Assembly (NCBI GenBank): GCA_921293015.1
Contig: OV121091.1
Coordinates: forward strand, 7,097,755-7,161,754
Source of the DNA: Phorcus lineatus
Lineage: Eukaryota > Mollusca > Gastropoda > Trochida > Trochidae
Direction of reading: 5' to 3'
Length of the DNA: 64,000 nucleotides
Part shown: piece by piece, positions 37,421 through 50,270 of the stretch
Layout: the number at the start of each line of letters is the position of its first letter
Numbering within the stretch: position 1 is the stretch's first letter
Position numbers and translations under genes: made by a program
Notes under the pieces: generated by a model
Told to the model about the DNA's origin: nothing
What the model saw: only the letters and a program-made list of their open reading frames with translations
Database searches by the model: none

Positions 37421-39205
37421 CCTATCATACTTACATCCTAATATATTTCATACTGGAAGCTACTTAATGATAAAAGAGTTGATAAGGAGGAATCCACTCC
37501 CGATGTAGAATCATAATTTGACCTTTTTCAAAAAACTAAATGAGTCTAACGATAGAAATTATGAAGACTATGATGCCCCAGATGATGAAACTGTTTATAA
37601 TGATGAAGTTTTGAATAAAGATATATCTGAGGATGAAATAGTAAATGCCATTAAACGCCTGAAAAGAAATAAGGCCTCGGGTATCGATCTTATTGAAAAT
37701 GATTATTTCAAAGATGCAGCGAATATTCTGACCCTTTTTCTTACTTTGCTTCTCAATCTAGTCCTGATCTAGGCTATGTTCCGGATTCTGGGCAATCTGG
37801 TATCATTCGACCAATTTAAAAGAAAAAGGGTGATAGAAACGATCCAAATTCGTACAGACCTATTACGATCCTGGGGTTCGGAAAATTATTTACAAGTATT
37901 CTAAACGAAAGGCCTTCGTTATTTACAGAGATATAGTCTACTTACTCCCTCACAAGCAGGATTTAGAAAATGTTTTTTGACTGCTGTAATATATTTACTC
38001 TAAATATAGTCCTAGAAATACTGAAGTTATCTAAACGTAAACTCTATTGTGTGTTCGTTGACTTCACTAAAGCCTTTCATACAGTCTGGTGCGCTGGGCT
38101 ATGGAATAAAATGCTTAAAAGTGGAATCACAGGCAAAGTCATAGTGCTTGTTAAAAATGTACCAAAATATAAAATCATCTGTTATTGCTAAAATTAAAAT
38201 GTCATCTTTCTTTCAATGAAAAAAAGGTGTTAGCCAAGGGGAAAACCTATCGCTGCTTTTATTTTCAATCTTTATAAATGATCTTGAACCTTCATTACTA
38301 GAAAATGGTTGCACAGGTGTGAACTTAGAAAACGCAACTGACGACTTGATATATATATCTCTGGTAACATCTGATCGACCTCTAATATGCCGACGATGCT
38401 GTTATCCTTAGAGAGTCGCAAAAGGATCTACAAAACTCTTTTTTACGAATATTGCTCAAAATGGAAACTTACTGTTAATTTATCAAAAACTAAAATCGTA
38501 ATTTTTGGAGGGGGACCCTCGAAAGCATTAAACTCAAATTTCTCTTTCTTACATTGAGGTACAACAATTGAAATAGTAGATGCATACACATATCTAGGAT
38601 AACGGTTCCATAGGGACGGTAGGTTGCTGGCAGGAATTAAAGCATTAGTAGAACACGCAACTAAAGCCATGTTTGTACTGTTGAAAAAAGCCCGTAACTT
38701 AAAACTCCCAATTGACTGTACTCTTAAATCTTTTGATACTATGTTACGCCCAATCCTCCTTCATGGATGCGAAGTGTGGGGATTTGAAAACTTGAAACTT
38801 ATTTAAAAAGTACACCTTAGATTCATTAAACTAGCTGTTGGTCTTCGAAGCTCTACCCGAAACTTTATGGTATAGTGTGAGTTTGGTCGACAGCCACTGT
38901 TTATTGAATTATATAAACGAGTTATCTCATTCTGGCACTAACTAGCAATAAATAGTCAACACTGTAAACTATTTCTGTTGACAATTTTGGTCGCCAGCTA
39001 CGATGGATGAAATTCGTCACTATAATTCTTAATAGCTGCGGCTTATCCGAAATATTTTCTAAACCCCAGAATTTTCTAACGCTAGTGCGTTATTTTAAGA
39101 GAGCAGTTTTTACAAAAGGTCAATTATACAAATGCTTCAAAGATAATCTATGCTTTGAACATTACTTATATTTACCTAAGGACATACATTTCTCCCATAT
39201 AAGAA

Positions 39206-39694
39206 TTAAAGAGCCACTCCGTGAGTTGTTGGAGTCATATATGCCAAATTTAATCAATAGTCTCATTTGATCGCGAAGTATCGACTGTTACCAAAACATC
39301 TGAAACATTTTAACATTTTAAACCTTATTGTATTTTTACAGTGACAATATGAAGGTAGAACATCGCAATTATGATCGAAAACCGGACAGTGGCGCGCGTC
39401 ACATAGTCAAACGTAATTTTGGAGACTTATCTAAAACAGCCAGGAGGGCAGATAGGCGTTGATAGTGTTTGTTAGGTTATGTAACTAGTATCCATGTATA
39501 TTGGACGTGATATCTACACCTCTGTGCATTTATAAGGCTGTTTTTAGATGTTCATGGAAAACCAGTATTTGTGATATATATGTCTTTTGGACATGAAAAG
39601 TTCAGATGTTTTGATTTTATATCACTATATATGACATTTAGGTTCGTATCAAAGGTAAATAATATGTTAAGAAAATCACGGAGTGGCTCTTTAA
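39206..39694 (-). mobile_element. TTAA-flanked MITE, copy 3, inserted in a LINE
   Basis: Same family as the copies at 11352 and 12111, in reverse orientation, bounded by TTAA at 39206-39209 and 39691-39694, with ends AGAGCCACTCC and GGAGTGGCTCT. It is close to copy 1 in length and sequence and interrupts LINE coding sequence, so it is younger than that LINE. Confidence 0.9.
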
Positions 39695-40350
39695 AGATCC
39701 ATTTTCATCTTTGCATAATTTTCTAAGTAATTTTAACGTATTCATTGCAAAATTAGAAAACGTTTAATTCAAACAAAACGACAATCGGACCAAAATTCAT
39801 TAAAATAATTACAATTAAACGAAAGGGCATTCCCGAATCGACTTGGTACTATAAATAGAAGGGGCGTATTATTTGCAAGATCGCGCAAAGGATTGTGGGA
39901 CTTAAACAGAGGATGTAAACAAAGATGGCCGAATCAAGACGTTCGCGGAGACCGAGTCGAAAACTCTTAGAAAGTTTGGAGGTAAGGAAACGTTTTCATG
40001 TATTGGAACAGCATTTAGTTCGATAGAATATACGTTTATCTGCTTGAATAAATAATAAATAAATATCCATCATCGTGATCGGAAGCCATAACAATGAGAT
40101 CGCAATAAATAGGAAGTATGGTAAATCCTACACATAAAACTGTGACGTCACGGATTGTGGGGTTTCGTTTATGGCTACGGCAAGTTTTGTAGGGTGGTAT
40201 ACTTTGAAATTAAAATTAAATACTTTCTCGTTGATTATAAATTCTTTTTATGGTCTCAAAAAATTGTTGAAATATTTTTCTACAGAACTGTATAGTCAGA
40301 TGTGCGATATATGAAAACGGAGTTATTACGAATGCAAAGTTGAAAATGGA
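39695..40350. other. Unidentified block between MITE and LINE end
   Basis: About 650 bp that belongs neither to the MITE nor to the LINE. It contains a promoter-like stretch (GGATTGTGGGA at 39891) and an open segment starting in AAGATGGCCGAATC, which reads MAESRRSRRPSRKLLESLE (39925-39981) and stops at a good splice donor, GTAAGG. A second TGACGTCACGGATTGTGGGG lies near 40142. It could be part of an inserted element or a captured first exon; see the findings. Confidence 0.4.
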
Positions 40351-41114
40351 TCTTGTAGGACCTGAAACCATAATCTACCAATTGAAACCGGTCGATGGCA
40401 TGCAATCCCATAAGTGGAACGTTTGTGTGAACTGTGTAACACTAGTGCTGTTGGAGATGACAATCTCTTTGAATGTGACACTCTTCTCCAACATCGTAAT
40501 GTTTATCTTACAACACAAATACGTAATCTACATAAGCATGTTTCAGTAAAGAACTTAATGTGTACTTAAATTACTAAGCACTTAAAAATTTGAAGTGCTT
40601 TCTTAATGCATCGTTTAAATTGCTGAAGTAATAATCAGTGAAAATGTCCAGTCACTTGCCACGTCAATGTATATATTTTATTGATACGTGTTATTCATAT
40701 TCTCAAATATCACTATTTGTTGGTTGAGAAATAAACTATTCTGTCTGTCTGTCTGACAATCGTCACCAGATTAAGAGAGCTCACCCGCTTTGCACAACAA
40801 ATATCGTGTCTTTACGGTCAAACATACGATACGACGCGTTGGGTTAACGGTTCAGTCCATAATTTTATTACATTTGGAGTGCCTCTGTGAAGATTTTCCA
40901 CCTTCGGGCAGATATTGAAAGTCACTTTGATCCGTCCTCGCAAGAAATGCCCGTCTGTGGAAGATGACTAAGCATGGCCGATCCCTCAGTTGTGTTATTA
41001 TACTGTACTTCGTCCAAAACTAATGAGTAATTGAGTGAGTTGTCGGTTTTGTGAGGGTGAAACTACATTTGATTATGACAAATATAAGACAAGTTTTTGA
41101 ATGCTATCATTATT

Positions 41115-41190
41115 CATTTACAAGGCATTGATGACTGATTTTATCACAAATCATTCGTAATTACGGGTTGGATATTCTGACCATACTTAG
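41115..41190 (+). repeat. Dispersed repeat family A, partial copy
   Basis: Contains TTACAAGGCATTGATGACTG and CACAAATCATTCGTAATTAC, matching the right part of the family. It faces the minus-strand copy at 41745-42080. Confidence 0.5.
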
Positions 41191-41744
41191 TTTATTTGTA
41201 TAATTTGATAAAATTAGTAAAAGTTCAGCGCTTTTATTTCTCTCCAAACAAAATAAAAAAAACCCAAAATACATCTAAAAATCACACGGTAAAACATATA
41301 AACAACACTCACCGAAACTGGAGACTGCAGATTCGTAGCCATTTTGAGATGCGTTTGCTTCCGCTGTCGACCGAGAATTCACGGAAATTACCGTGTTCCT
41401 TCCGAAGTCTACCGATGTTCCTTCGAAGGTGGGATCGGGTTGCTTCCGATATTGACTGAAAATCTCTGATATTACCGCGTTTCACCGATATTCACGTGTT
41501 TGTTTCGCGATTAAGCTGCGTTTCCTACCATTTGGGAAGCTTTCCCTTCTATTATGCACTGTTTTCCTTCAAATTTGATGCATTTCCTTCAATTACTCAG
41601 GGGGGCCTGAAAATGGCGGACGGAATGACGGTAGTTCACATTCTTTAGGAGGCATACGGCTACGGTCCGCCATGTTTTTTTGAGGGAAAATTACATGAAA
41701 AAAGGCGCTGTTCTTTAACTAGTTTTACAATATTTCAAAATAAA

Positions 41745-42080
41745 CTAAATTTATATGTATACATAAAATATCCGCAAATAACAAATGATTTGCGATAAGA
41801 CTTATCAAAAATACCCTGTAATGTTGTAGCTTTTCACTCTCGTAGCGCCGATGAATAGCTTCACTTCTCATTCTCCTTATATTCTACAGAGTGTGCGCTC
41901 TAATTTATCTAGTTGTAAAGTCTAAATCAACCAAAATGTTATCCTCAGTACCATGTTTCAACCGGGTTATGTTACAATCATGTACAGATAACATACTTTA
42001 TAAACGGAAATGTCCCCTTGAAGTTCGTTTCCACAAAAAATACCCCGAAAGGACTGTCCTTATAATCACTATTGTATCTT
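41745..42080 (-). repeat. Dispersed repeat family A, minus-strand copy
   Basis: Read on the minus strand it has CGGGGTATTTTTTGTGGAAA, TGTACATGATTGTAACATAA and AAGCTATTCATCGGCGCTA in the same order as the copy at 51750. It lacks the long insertion seen in the copy at 24190. Confidence 0.65.
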
Positions 42081-42229
42081 CTTGTCCAGATTTGACTCGA
42101 AAAAACTTGAATCTTTAAAACAGACTCCTTGACAAATGAGGTTTTTAATTCTTAGATTTGATAATAAGGATATTTATGCTGTGCTAATCCACGTCACTGA
42201 GTTTATGCTCTCAGCGCATAACATATGTA

Positions 42230-42600
42230 AAGTCCTAATTTACAAAAAATAAGTAGCTCGTCATCAGTTCAAAGGTATCTCATGAAAAGATGGGTTTTTA
42301 GTCTCTTTTTGAACACTGGTAGAGACGGTGATGTTTTCAGATCTAACGGCAGTGAGTTCCAGAGCGTGGCAGCAGCACACTTGAAAGAGCTTGCACCAAA
42401 TGTTTTCAGGTTGTGAACAATTACATTAGATGGGAGATTGTGTTGACTGGAGCGGAGACACCTAGATGGTTCGTGCATGATGATCAGTTCCTGTAGATAA
42501 GCTGGAGCGATAGTGTTGAGGGATTGATATACAAGGGAGAGCACTTTGAATTCAATCCGCTCGCGGATACGAAGCCAGTGACCCTCTAACCCCAAGTAAG
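42230..42600 (-). mobile_element. L2-type LINE, C-terminal fragment
   Basis: Minus-strand frame 42269-42595 encodes the end of an L2-type reverse-transcriptase protein: [58 protein letters not shown]. The frame is intact over 108 codons, so this is one of the better preserved LINE pieces here, but it is strongly 5' truncated. Confidence 0.9.
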
Positions 42601-43770
42601 GGGCACAGGGACCACGTCCTAAAACCTATTATTTTATTCTCCAGAAGCAAAAGGTCTAGAATGCTGAAACATTGTGTACAGACTCCTTAGGGGGGTTATG
42701 ATTTATAGATTTGGTGATCATATGGCCTCTCAAACGGTGACCTAATGACCATTAATAGTTAAATTAGCCCGATGAGCCAATGGCTCTATTTGTCCTTTCA
42801 TAAAAGCAAGGAGTGGTCCAGACGTTAATCGTCAAAATGTTACAACTGTAATGTTGTAGTCAGCTTTACAAAAATTTCATCTCTTGAATTTAACTTTTCA
42901 GAGGCAAATTTATTATTATTTGTGCACCCACTCTTCGTTGCGCAAGGGTGATTTTTAATGCGTCGCACGAAAGATCATGTGTTACAGTTACGGTTGAAAC
43001 AGTAGGAGGTATCTAATTAAAATCATATTTCATTTATTTGGGCGCTGTTTTGTCTGCTTGTCTTCTTATGGGACGGGATGGTTGGTATCTTTGTACGTTG
43101 TCAGGTTGAGATGTTTAGTGGTTGGAATGCTTTTATTTACGTAGTATTCAGCTGCATGCCAAAAGTTTGTTCACATATCTGTATATACTATAGTGCAAAT
43201 ATCATGTAATTTGAGATGCCTTTGAGGTATGGAAGCGTTGCGAAAAACAAACTTATAATATTGAATTTTCAATACACATATGCAGATCCATTAAGGCAAA
43301 TGTTTATCGTACCTCACAATTACCCGTTACAATTTTGGCAGGTCATTGAAGTGACCAGGGGTCAAAATTCCGAAAACACAAATATTTTCTCCATAATATA
43401 TATCCTTTATAAGTTATCATCATTTTAAAAAATACGTCACGTTTGTACAGCACAAAGTCAATGTGATTATGTTGGTTTTAATCTCAGAAAGTCGATATGG
43501 AACATTTTATTTAACGTTTAACGAAATCGAAATTTCGAAAATGTGACTCCCTTTGTCTGTGTCAATATGCCAAAATTCGAATTTTTGCGCCAGAGACCAG
43601 AAAGAGTTCAAGAATAACTATTTCACACATGGGTATTTGCTGAAGTTATTCTATTGACGTTGAAACGAAACCCAAATTACATGATATTTGCACTACGATT
43701 CAGTGGTAAGTGAACAAACTTTCGGTATGCAGCTGTCCGTTGTTTCTGCGCGGGGAGTCGGCATCACTAT
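42601..43770. other. Gene-free stretch
   Basis: AT-rich, with short chance frames only; I recognise nothing. Confidence 0.6.
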
Positions 43771-44859
43771 GTTCTTTTGATCCAACGTTGTGTGCCTGCT
43801 GGGTATGTTCTCTTGATCCAACGTTGTGTGCCTGCTGGGTATGTTCTCTTGATCCAACGTTGTGTGCCTGCTGGGTATGTTCTCTTGATCCAACGTTGTG
43901 TGCCTGCTGGGTATGTTCTCTTGATCCAACGTTGTGTGCCTGCTGGGTATGTTCTCTTGATCCAACGTTGTGTGCCTGCTGGGTATGTTCTCTTGATCCA
44001 ACGTTGTGTGCCTGCTGGGTATGTTCTCTTGATCCAACGTTGTGTGCCTGCTGGGTATGTTCTCTTGATCCAACGTTGTGTGCCTGCTGGGTATGTTCTC
44101 TTGATCCAACGTTGTGTGCCTGCTGGGTATTTTCTCTTGATCCAACGTTGTGTGCCTGCTGGGTATGTTCTCTTGATCCAACGTTGTGTGCCTGCTGGGT
44201 ATGTTCTCTTGATCCAACGTTGTGTGCCTGCTGGGTATGTTCTCTTGATCCAACGTTGTGTGCCTGCTGGGTATGTTCTCTTGATCCAACGGTGTGTGCC
44301 TGCTGGGTATGTTCTCTTGATCCAACGTTGTGTGCCTGCTGGGTATGTTCTCTTGATCCAACGTTGTGTGCCTGCTGGGTATGTTCTCTTGATCCAACGT
44401 TGTGTGCCTGCTGGGTATGTTCTCTTGATCCAACGTTGTGTGCCTGCTGGGTATGTTCTCTTGATCCAACGTTGTGTGCCTGCTGGGTATGTTCTCTTGA
44501 TCCAACGTTGTGTGCCTGCTGGGTATGTTCTCTTGATCCAACGTTGTGTGCCTGCTGGGTATGTTCTCTTGATCCAACGTTGTGTGCCTGCTGGGTATGT
44601 TCTCTTGATCCAACGTTGTGTGCCTGCTGGGTATGTTCTCTTGATTCAACGTTGTGTGCCTGCTGGGTATGTTCTCTTGATCCAACGGTGTGTGCCTGCT
44701 GGGTATGTTTTCTTGATCCAACGTTGTGTGCCTGCTGGGTATGTTCTCTTGATCCAACGTTGTGTGCCTGCTGGGTATGTTCTCTTGATCCAACGTTGTG
44801 TGCCTGCTGGGTATGTTCTCTTGATCCAACGTTGTGTGCCTGCTGGGTATGTTCTCTTA
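43771..44859. repeat. 36-bp minisatellite, 30 full copies
   Basis: Exactly 30 units of 36 bp (43771-44850) plus a 9-bp partial unit. The unit begins GTTCTCTTGATCCAACG and ends GCCTGCTGGGTAT. About six units carry a single substitution; the rest are identical by eye. Since 36 is a multiple of 3, the array is open in two plus and all three minus frames, yielding 12-residue repeats such as REHTQQAHNVGS or SLDPTLCACWVC. The longest ATG-started frame is on the minus strand (43700-44929, 409 codons). I do not call it a gene; see the findings. Confidence 0.97.
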
Positions 44860-47800
44860 GTCTCACAAAATCATTGGCTCCCTTGCATTTAAAATGTAGA
44901 CCTCCCAAACTCGATGTAATTTTCTTCATTGCTCATTTAAGTGTATTTTTTTTCATTACACCCCCCTCCCCCCCCCCAAAAAATAGAACTTCTTGAAATT
45001 GACCTTTTTTCAAGATTTATTTTCGGTTCTTTGAAAATAACACCAAATTTACCTTTCCATTGATCGTGATGTCTGATAATGGTGTATACTGTTTTAGATT
45101 CAGTTTCATTATATTTTTCATAGCCTAAATCATAGAACAACAGCTGCATAATAATAATATAATAATAATAAATAGATGTGTTTAACATAATCAAAGGTGA
45201 AGGAATGCATTCTTACTTTGTCATGGTATACTTTTAAAGGCTCAATCCTTATTCATATACCTCCACTTCCAACAGTGATCAAAAGAGCTTGGGATATTGC
45301 ACTAGTTTAAGATTCCATCAAAATATATAGGTCAACCCACATCAGGTACATTAAAGAATTGACTTCAAAATGTATTAACTTCATGGAGGTATAAACTTAA
45401 AAGCCGATGTGCAAACTGTGTATATCCGCGTAGAAAATCCATAACGCAAGTGGTCATATAAACTTATCAGACGTCCGTCACACGTGGCCTTGACATTACT
45501 AGTTGCCACAATGGGAAACAGTAGCGAGCTGTCGTCACTTGCCAAGATAGAGGGCGCGGCGACCGTATTGGTCCTTCGTGAACTTCCGGGTTAGATCAAC
45601 TCGCTTAGCCGCGATATATAAATTCTAAACGGTTTAAGAAACAAGATTAATTGAGTAACAGTTTTTCACAATGACGAGGGTATTGTTGTAAATCGGATCA
45701 AGATTTAAGAATACTCTTTAATGCGCTTGCAGGAAGGATTTACTTACTAGGTGCTGCAGACAAGACTAGAATCCTTGAGTAACGTATTTTCCTAGCTGTT
45801 ATAGATTACACGAAAGAGTCTTGAATAAACTATCCTGTGTCCCGTTCGAAATTAAAAATTTAGCCGAATGTACTATATTTTATGCCAATAAATAATATTA
45901 CTCCGTAATGGCTCAACGGTACAGTGATGTTCCCGAAATACCGGTATATTATGTTGATGCTTATGTTATTCCCATAGAATCTCATGTTATTTGGTGAAGC
46001 ATGAATATTTGTATGAGATGAATTCTACTTATAGCTTTGAAACCATCTCAGTTTAAAGATAAACGTTTAGATTAAATATTTCAAACCATCACTTTAATCT
46101 ACGACGAGTACGTTTATATTTTTTTTGAGTGCGATATACTATTTAGGCCGCCATGTTATATTAATAAATACAGCATTTAATGTACGTCTGTTGAGTAAAT
46201 TCATACTTAAATATTCGAATAATAACCACAGTAAAATTTAATAGAAGCTATGAAGATTCCTCATGAATGTGCAAAGTGTAACATTCAAAAAGATTTTGCT
46301 CTCATCACATGAAATTTATTCATGCAACGTCTAAAATACATGCAAGCCAATGGGAATAATGTCAAATAGAATCATTTTTTTAGCTCATTCGCCCCCTTTC
46401 AGCAATTCCTTTTCACAACGTTTTGTTTTGTAGCAGTTGAAATGAAAATATGAAACTAATTATGTGTAAATAATTGAGGCATTTTGTAAGTGTTTTTCAA
46501 ACTTAAATCGAACCCATGAATACTTTTAATTTAGCATCAACAGATATTGCCACAACTTTGTAGGAAATGATTTTTTTCTCACAAGAGAAGGCCAAGCAAC
46601 AATCCATTTGATATTGTGATCAAGATTATGTATTTTAATGAAGCAGATTAAATTCCACTGGAAAGTTTTGAGCTTGAGTAGAGTTTTATAAAGAACGAAA
46701 ATATACATCGTTAATTGAGTTTTCTAACAAAGTCAAATTACACTATTAAAATTTTTTCTTAATAACTTGTTTACACTTGAAACTGCAGCATTTAATCATG
46801 CAACGAATTGAAGTATAACTGTGATATCCACATGCCATTACCTAACTGCGCCATATGACGTCACGAAACAATTGAATGACTTCATGAGAAGGCTGCGATA
46901 GCGAAGTGATCTTGCTACTCCATATCATAAACTTAAGGATTATTTACGGCATTTGGAAAATAAATAGAACATTTGACATTTCTCGTCGTATTGCAAAGAT
47001 ACTTCATTTTACTGACTTTACTCAACTATATTTTTACAAAAGTACTTGAGATCGATTTCAGTGTTTATATTCTTGACATGACACAAGGGTAAGATTATAT
47101 CTATCATCCAAAACAAATTTCCATGAAAAAAAATTCATTCCTAAATAATGCACTACCTAAGACTGTAGTGTGGTGATGTCATAGCATCGAGATGTCCACA
47201 TGTTTATTACATCAAAGAATTGTTATTTCATTACTTGATGTAAGATAATTGCGATGTTAAATTTACTTGGCGATGAACGGTAAATCCACTGTCAAAGTGA
47301 TATATATATAAACGATTCTCCTCTCCTGCCATTTGCTCTTACTTGAAATACACACTTCTACTTGCCCAAAAGCCGTGGTTTTATACTCGGTCATGAGTGA
47401 ACGGATTTTTTAACTTTGGAGACTATTGAATTATTGTTGTTGCAATGGTTATTTATCTGACTTTGAATCTGTATGTATACCGGCTGTATATTGTATATTT
47501 CCTTGCAAACGAGAGGGATAATTCGTATTTAACAACACTTTATTTAGCCTACATGTATAAAAGTTGTCAATAAAGAATTTTTACGTAGGACGAATAGGGA
47601 ATATTTTTTCTTTATCACAAATACCAGTGGAAAACATTTTGTTGGCATTTTTGGAAGCTTTAAAGTGGATTTTAATTAAAGGTTGTTAGTGTTAAACTAT
47701 GTTTAACGGCAAAATCATTATTGGATTAACATCCAAAATGAAGATTTTCAAGCACAAAATAAAACATTGGATCCAGTGCAATAAAGGACAACCTTGATGA

Positions 47801-49155
47801 TTTTTCGAATCGTACGTAGGTGTTGATAAGTTCAATCTTATGCAAATAATCATACATAAGCTTTGAACTTGTTCCAATGGTTTTAAAATCAAAATTTTCA
47901 ACAAAATTAGGTTCAAAGTTGCCGGTTTGTCAAGTTACGCTTTGCCTAGCGAGAATGCGGAAGTAAAAAAGGACCAATACAGTCGCAGCGCCTCCTACAC
48001 GTTCCCTCAAGGGAAGTAACTCCCCACTTTCGACCATCCTCCACGCAGGCGGTCTGCGCACCTCGGACTTCCGCCTTCGTAGTGCTTACAGACCCCTGCC
48101 ACAAAGGATTTCCTCCGCCTGAATGTTATTAAAAATTAAATAGATTAAAGTGATATTTTGGGCTGATATTAATAAATAAATTGTAATTAAGGGGAGTGTT
48201 ACATCTTTGTGCGTAAGAAGTCTGTTGTCAAGTAGTTCTTCTGTTTGCTTATCAACAAAATAATGTGTAGGTTATATTTATAATGGAATCATCAAAACAT
48301 TGGGGTTATTTCTCATTTATATCTTAATCAGTGCAATTACATCCCTTTGATCACTGAAACTACAAGCACAAATTCATTCAAGTGAAGGCCGCGGCGTTAC
48401 GTTAGGCATTTTCGATCAGCCATATTGTTTACATCCGTTGGATGAAGGTAATCGAACGCTGCACCGAGCTCACCAAGGGTCAAGGTCAAACTCATAACGG
48501 CAGGGATGTGTAAGCCTTGGCTTGACATGCGCACATCCCTGTTTGGAGGATGACTTTCGACCATTGTAAACACAACTCGCGAATGTGGAACTCAGAAGAA
48601 ACAGCCGAAGTTACCCTCGTAGATGCCATATACTGGTGGTGTTAAGATCTTTATCTAACGGAATCTGATTAAACAGCACACAGTAAAACTTGTTGAGGAG
48701 CCAAGCTTGAAACTGTTAATGAACTTTACGGCATCTCCTTGGCCAATCTCCCTGCAACGGCCGCCAGAGCATTGTTGACCTTTGCCTTCTTTGTGGTGGA
48801 GAGCCCTCTTGTTTACTATAAAATGGCCTACCTTTAGAATATTTTTTTACAACAATAATAATTGTATATTGAATTACGTTAGTTGTTTATTTACCGTTTA
48901 CTTTCAAGAAATGGCATTGCACAAAGTGTTGCGCACTATTTTTAGAATAACGTAACTAATCTTGTTTACAAATAGTTCCGTCGATGGGCGTGGCTTAAAA
49001 TGATGTGACATCACGAAATTAAGTTTAGGGAGGTATGAACTGAATTTCTGTTACCGTGTTCAGCGAATCAGATTGACTCAAAGCAATTGCTATTCATTTG
49101 TGGACGGTTGACTCGTGTTCTGGGGTTGGTGAAGCTCGTATGTGTATCTTGGAGT
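44860..49155. other. Gene-free stretch between the minisatellite and a TA repeat
   Basis: No gene recognised. A C-rich run lies near 44958. A short inverted pair (45551-45590 and 47955-47996) and a GC-richer, possibly promoter-like patch (about 47940-48120) are noted in the findings. Elsewhere only AT-rich sequence. Confidence 0.6.
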
Positions 49156-49156
49156 T

Positions 49157-49181
49157 ATATATATATATATATATATATATG
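49157..49181. repeat. TA dinucleotide repeat
   Basis: About 12 TA units. Confidence 0.9.
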
Positions 49182-50162
49182 CCTTGAACAAAGAGACTTC
49201 CTCATCAACTCTCTAGATCTATATGTTCAACGATTCATTGAAAACTAAAGCAATGAAATTCATGAATAGATAACACTGTGGAAGGACCATTGGCTGACAC
49301 GTGTATCACTTTTGGATGCTAGCATGTGTGTATAGGTTGGAAGATAAACTCTTGACAACAGGAGTTTCTCAAAGTACAAAAAAGACTTTAAAATCTACAA
49401 ATGACAAAAGAATGCAAACTGTGAAGCTTCACATCAAAGGGATTGGATTATCAAATATCATAACATTTAACTATAAGTGTCTGAGTTTAATACAATAAAC
49501 AAAATTAATCGTCTTCATTCAGTATGCAGTGCAAGAAAGACGTTCAAAATAAGAAGAATCTTGAAGGAACATGACATAGATATACTAAAGACATATTTAG
49601 CGATTATAGACATTACATGTGTTACATTTGTTACATGTCACATGTCATCTGTCATGACATTTAAACAATTACGGTGTTTGTGATATGAGAGGAACAAAAT
49701 CATGAAGTGCGGAAGCTGGGTATGAATAAAACAAACGTTCCTATTTTTAGATATGAAGATAAATTTATATATGCATTTTCATATTTGTAAAAGTATGGCT
49801 ATGTAAAGAACTGAGCACAAATCAAGCCAAATGTTAAGGTTTAATAAATTTGTATCACTGAGAAAGGTTAATATAATCATTAAAATATTAAGACATGGAT
49901 TAGCTGTTTTAACTGTTTAGTGGCAAAAAGCATCTATGTTGTATGAAAATATAGCAAACAGTAGCAAAAGTCTTATATATATTTACTACTTGTATAAATT
50001 GTCAGTCCAGCAGTTCAATATTCTGTTCTATATATAAATAATACTGATTACGGCAGAGAGAAATCGTGGTGATTTTTAAAACATTAGGTGCAGTTTTTAC
50101 GATTATGAACCAGTCGTGCTCAAATTCTCAAAGATTTTATTATAGCCCCTTTTTCATGTGTT

Positions 50163-50270
50163 AAAGAAAGATGGTTTTATAACTATTTTGAAATGACCCT
50201 CCCCAACCTTTCGTAATTTTGTCACGATCCTCCCCTGGTGGCTGTATGTTTTTCTGACCCTCCCTGAAGT
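50163..50270 (-). repeat. GGGAGGGTCA dispersed repeat, copy 2
   Basis: Reverse complement of the repeat at 12572-12710: AGGGAGGGTCAGAAAAA, ACAGCCACCAGGGGAGG and ATAAAACCATCTTTCTTTAA occur in the same order. Confidence 0.75.

Larger units (their letters stand above)
37450..40760 (+). mobile_element. LINE (CR1/Jockey-group) split by a later insertion
   Basis: Motifs follow in order: LKRNKASGIDLI, then a RPITIL-type segment, SQAGFRK, CVFVDFTKAFHTVW, YADDAVILRESQ (catalytic DD, about 38385), KAMFVLLKKARNLKLPID, RPILLHGCEVWGFEN, and CFEHYLYLPKDIHFSHIRI ending at 39205. The C-terminal zinc-knuckle region resumes at about 40355: NHNLPIETGRWHAIP, RLCELCNTSAVGDD, LFECDTLLQHRNVYL. A 3' UTR follows and ends with AATAAACTATT and a CTGT run (40741-40755). 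Many stops and frame changes are present. The gap at 39206-40350 is a separate insertion. Confidence 0.85.

Noticed and set aside
43700-44929. A 409-codon minus-strand gene encoding a 12-residue tandem repeat protein
   Set aside because: Frames are open on both strands because the 36-bp unit lacks stops in five frames; substitutions are mostly non-synonymous and no domain or splice context supports a gene.
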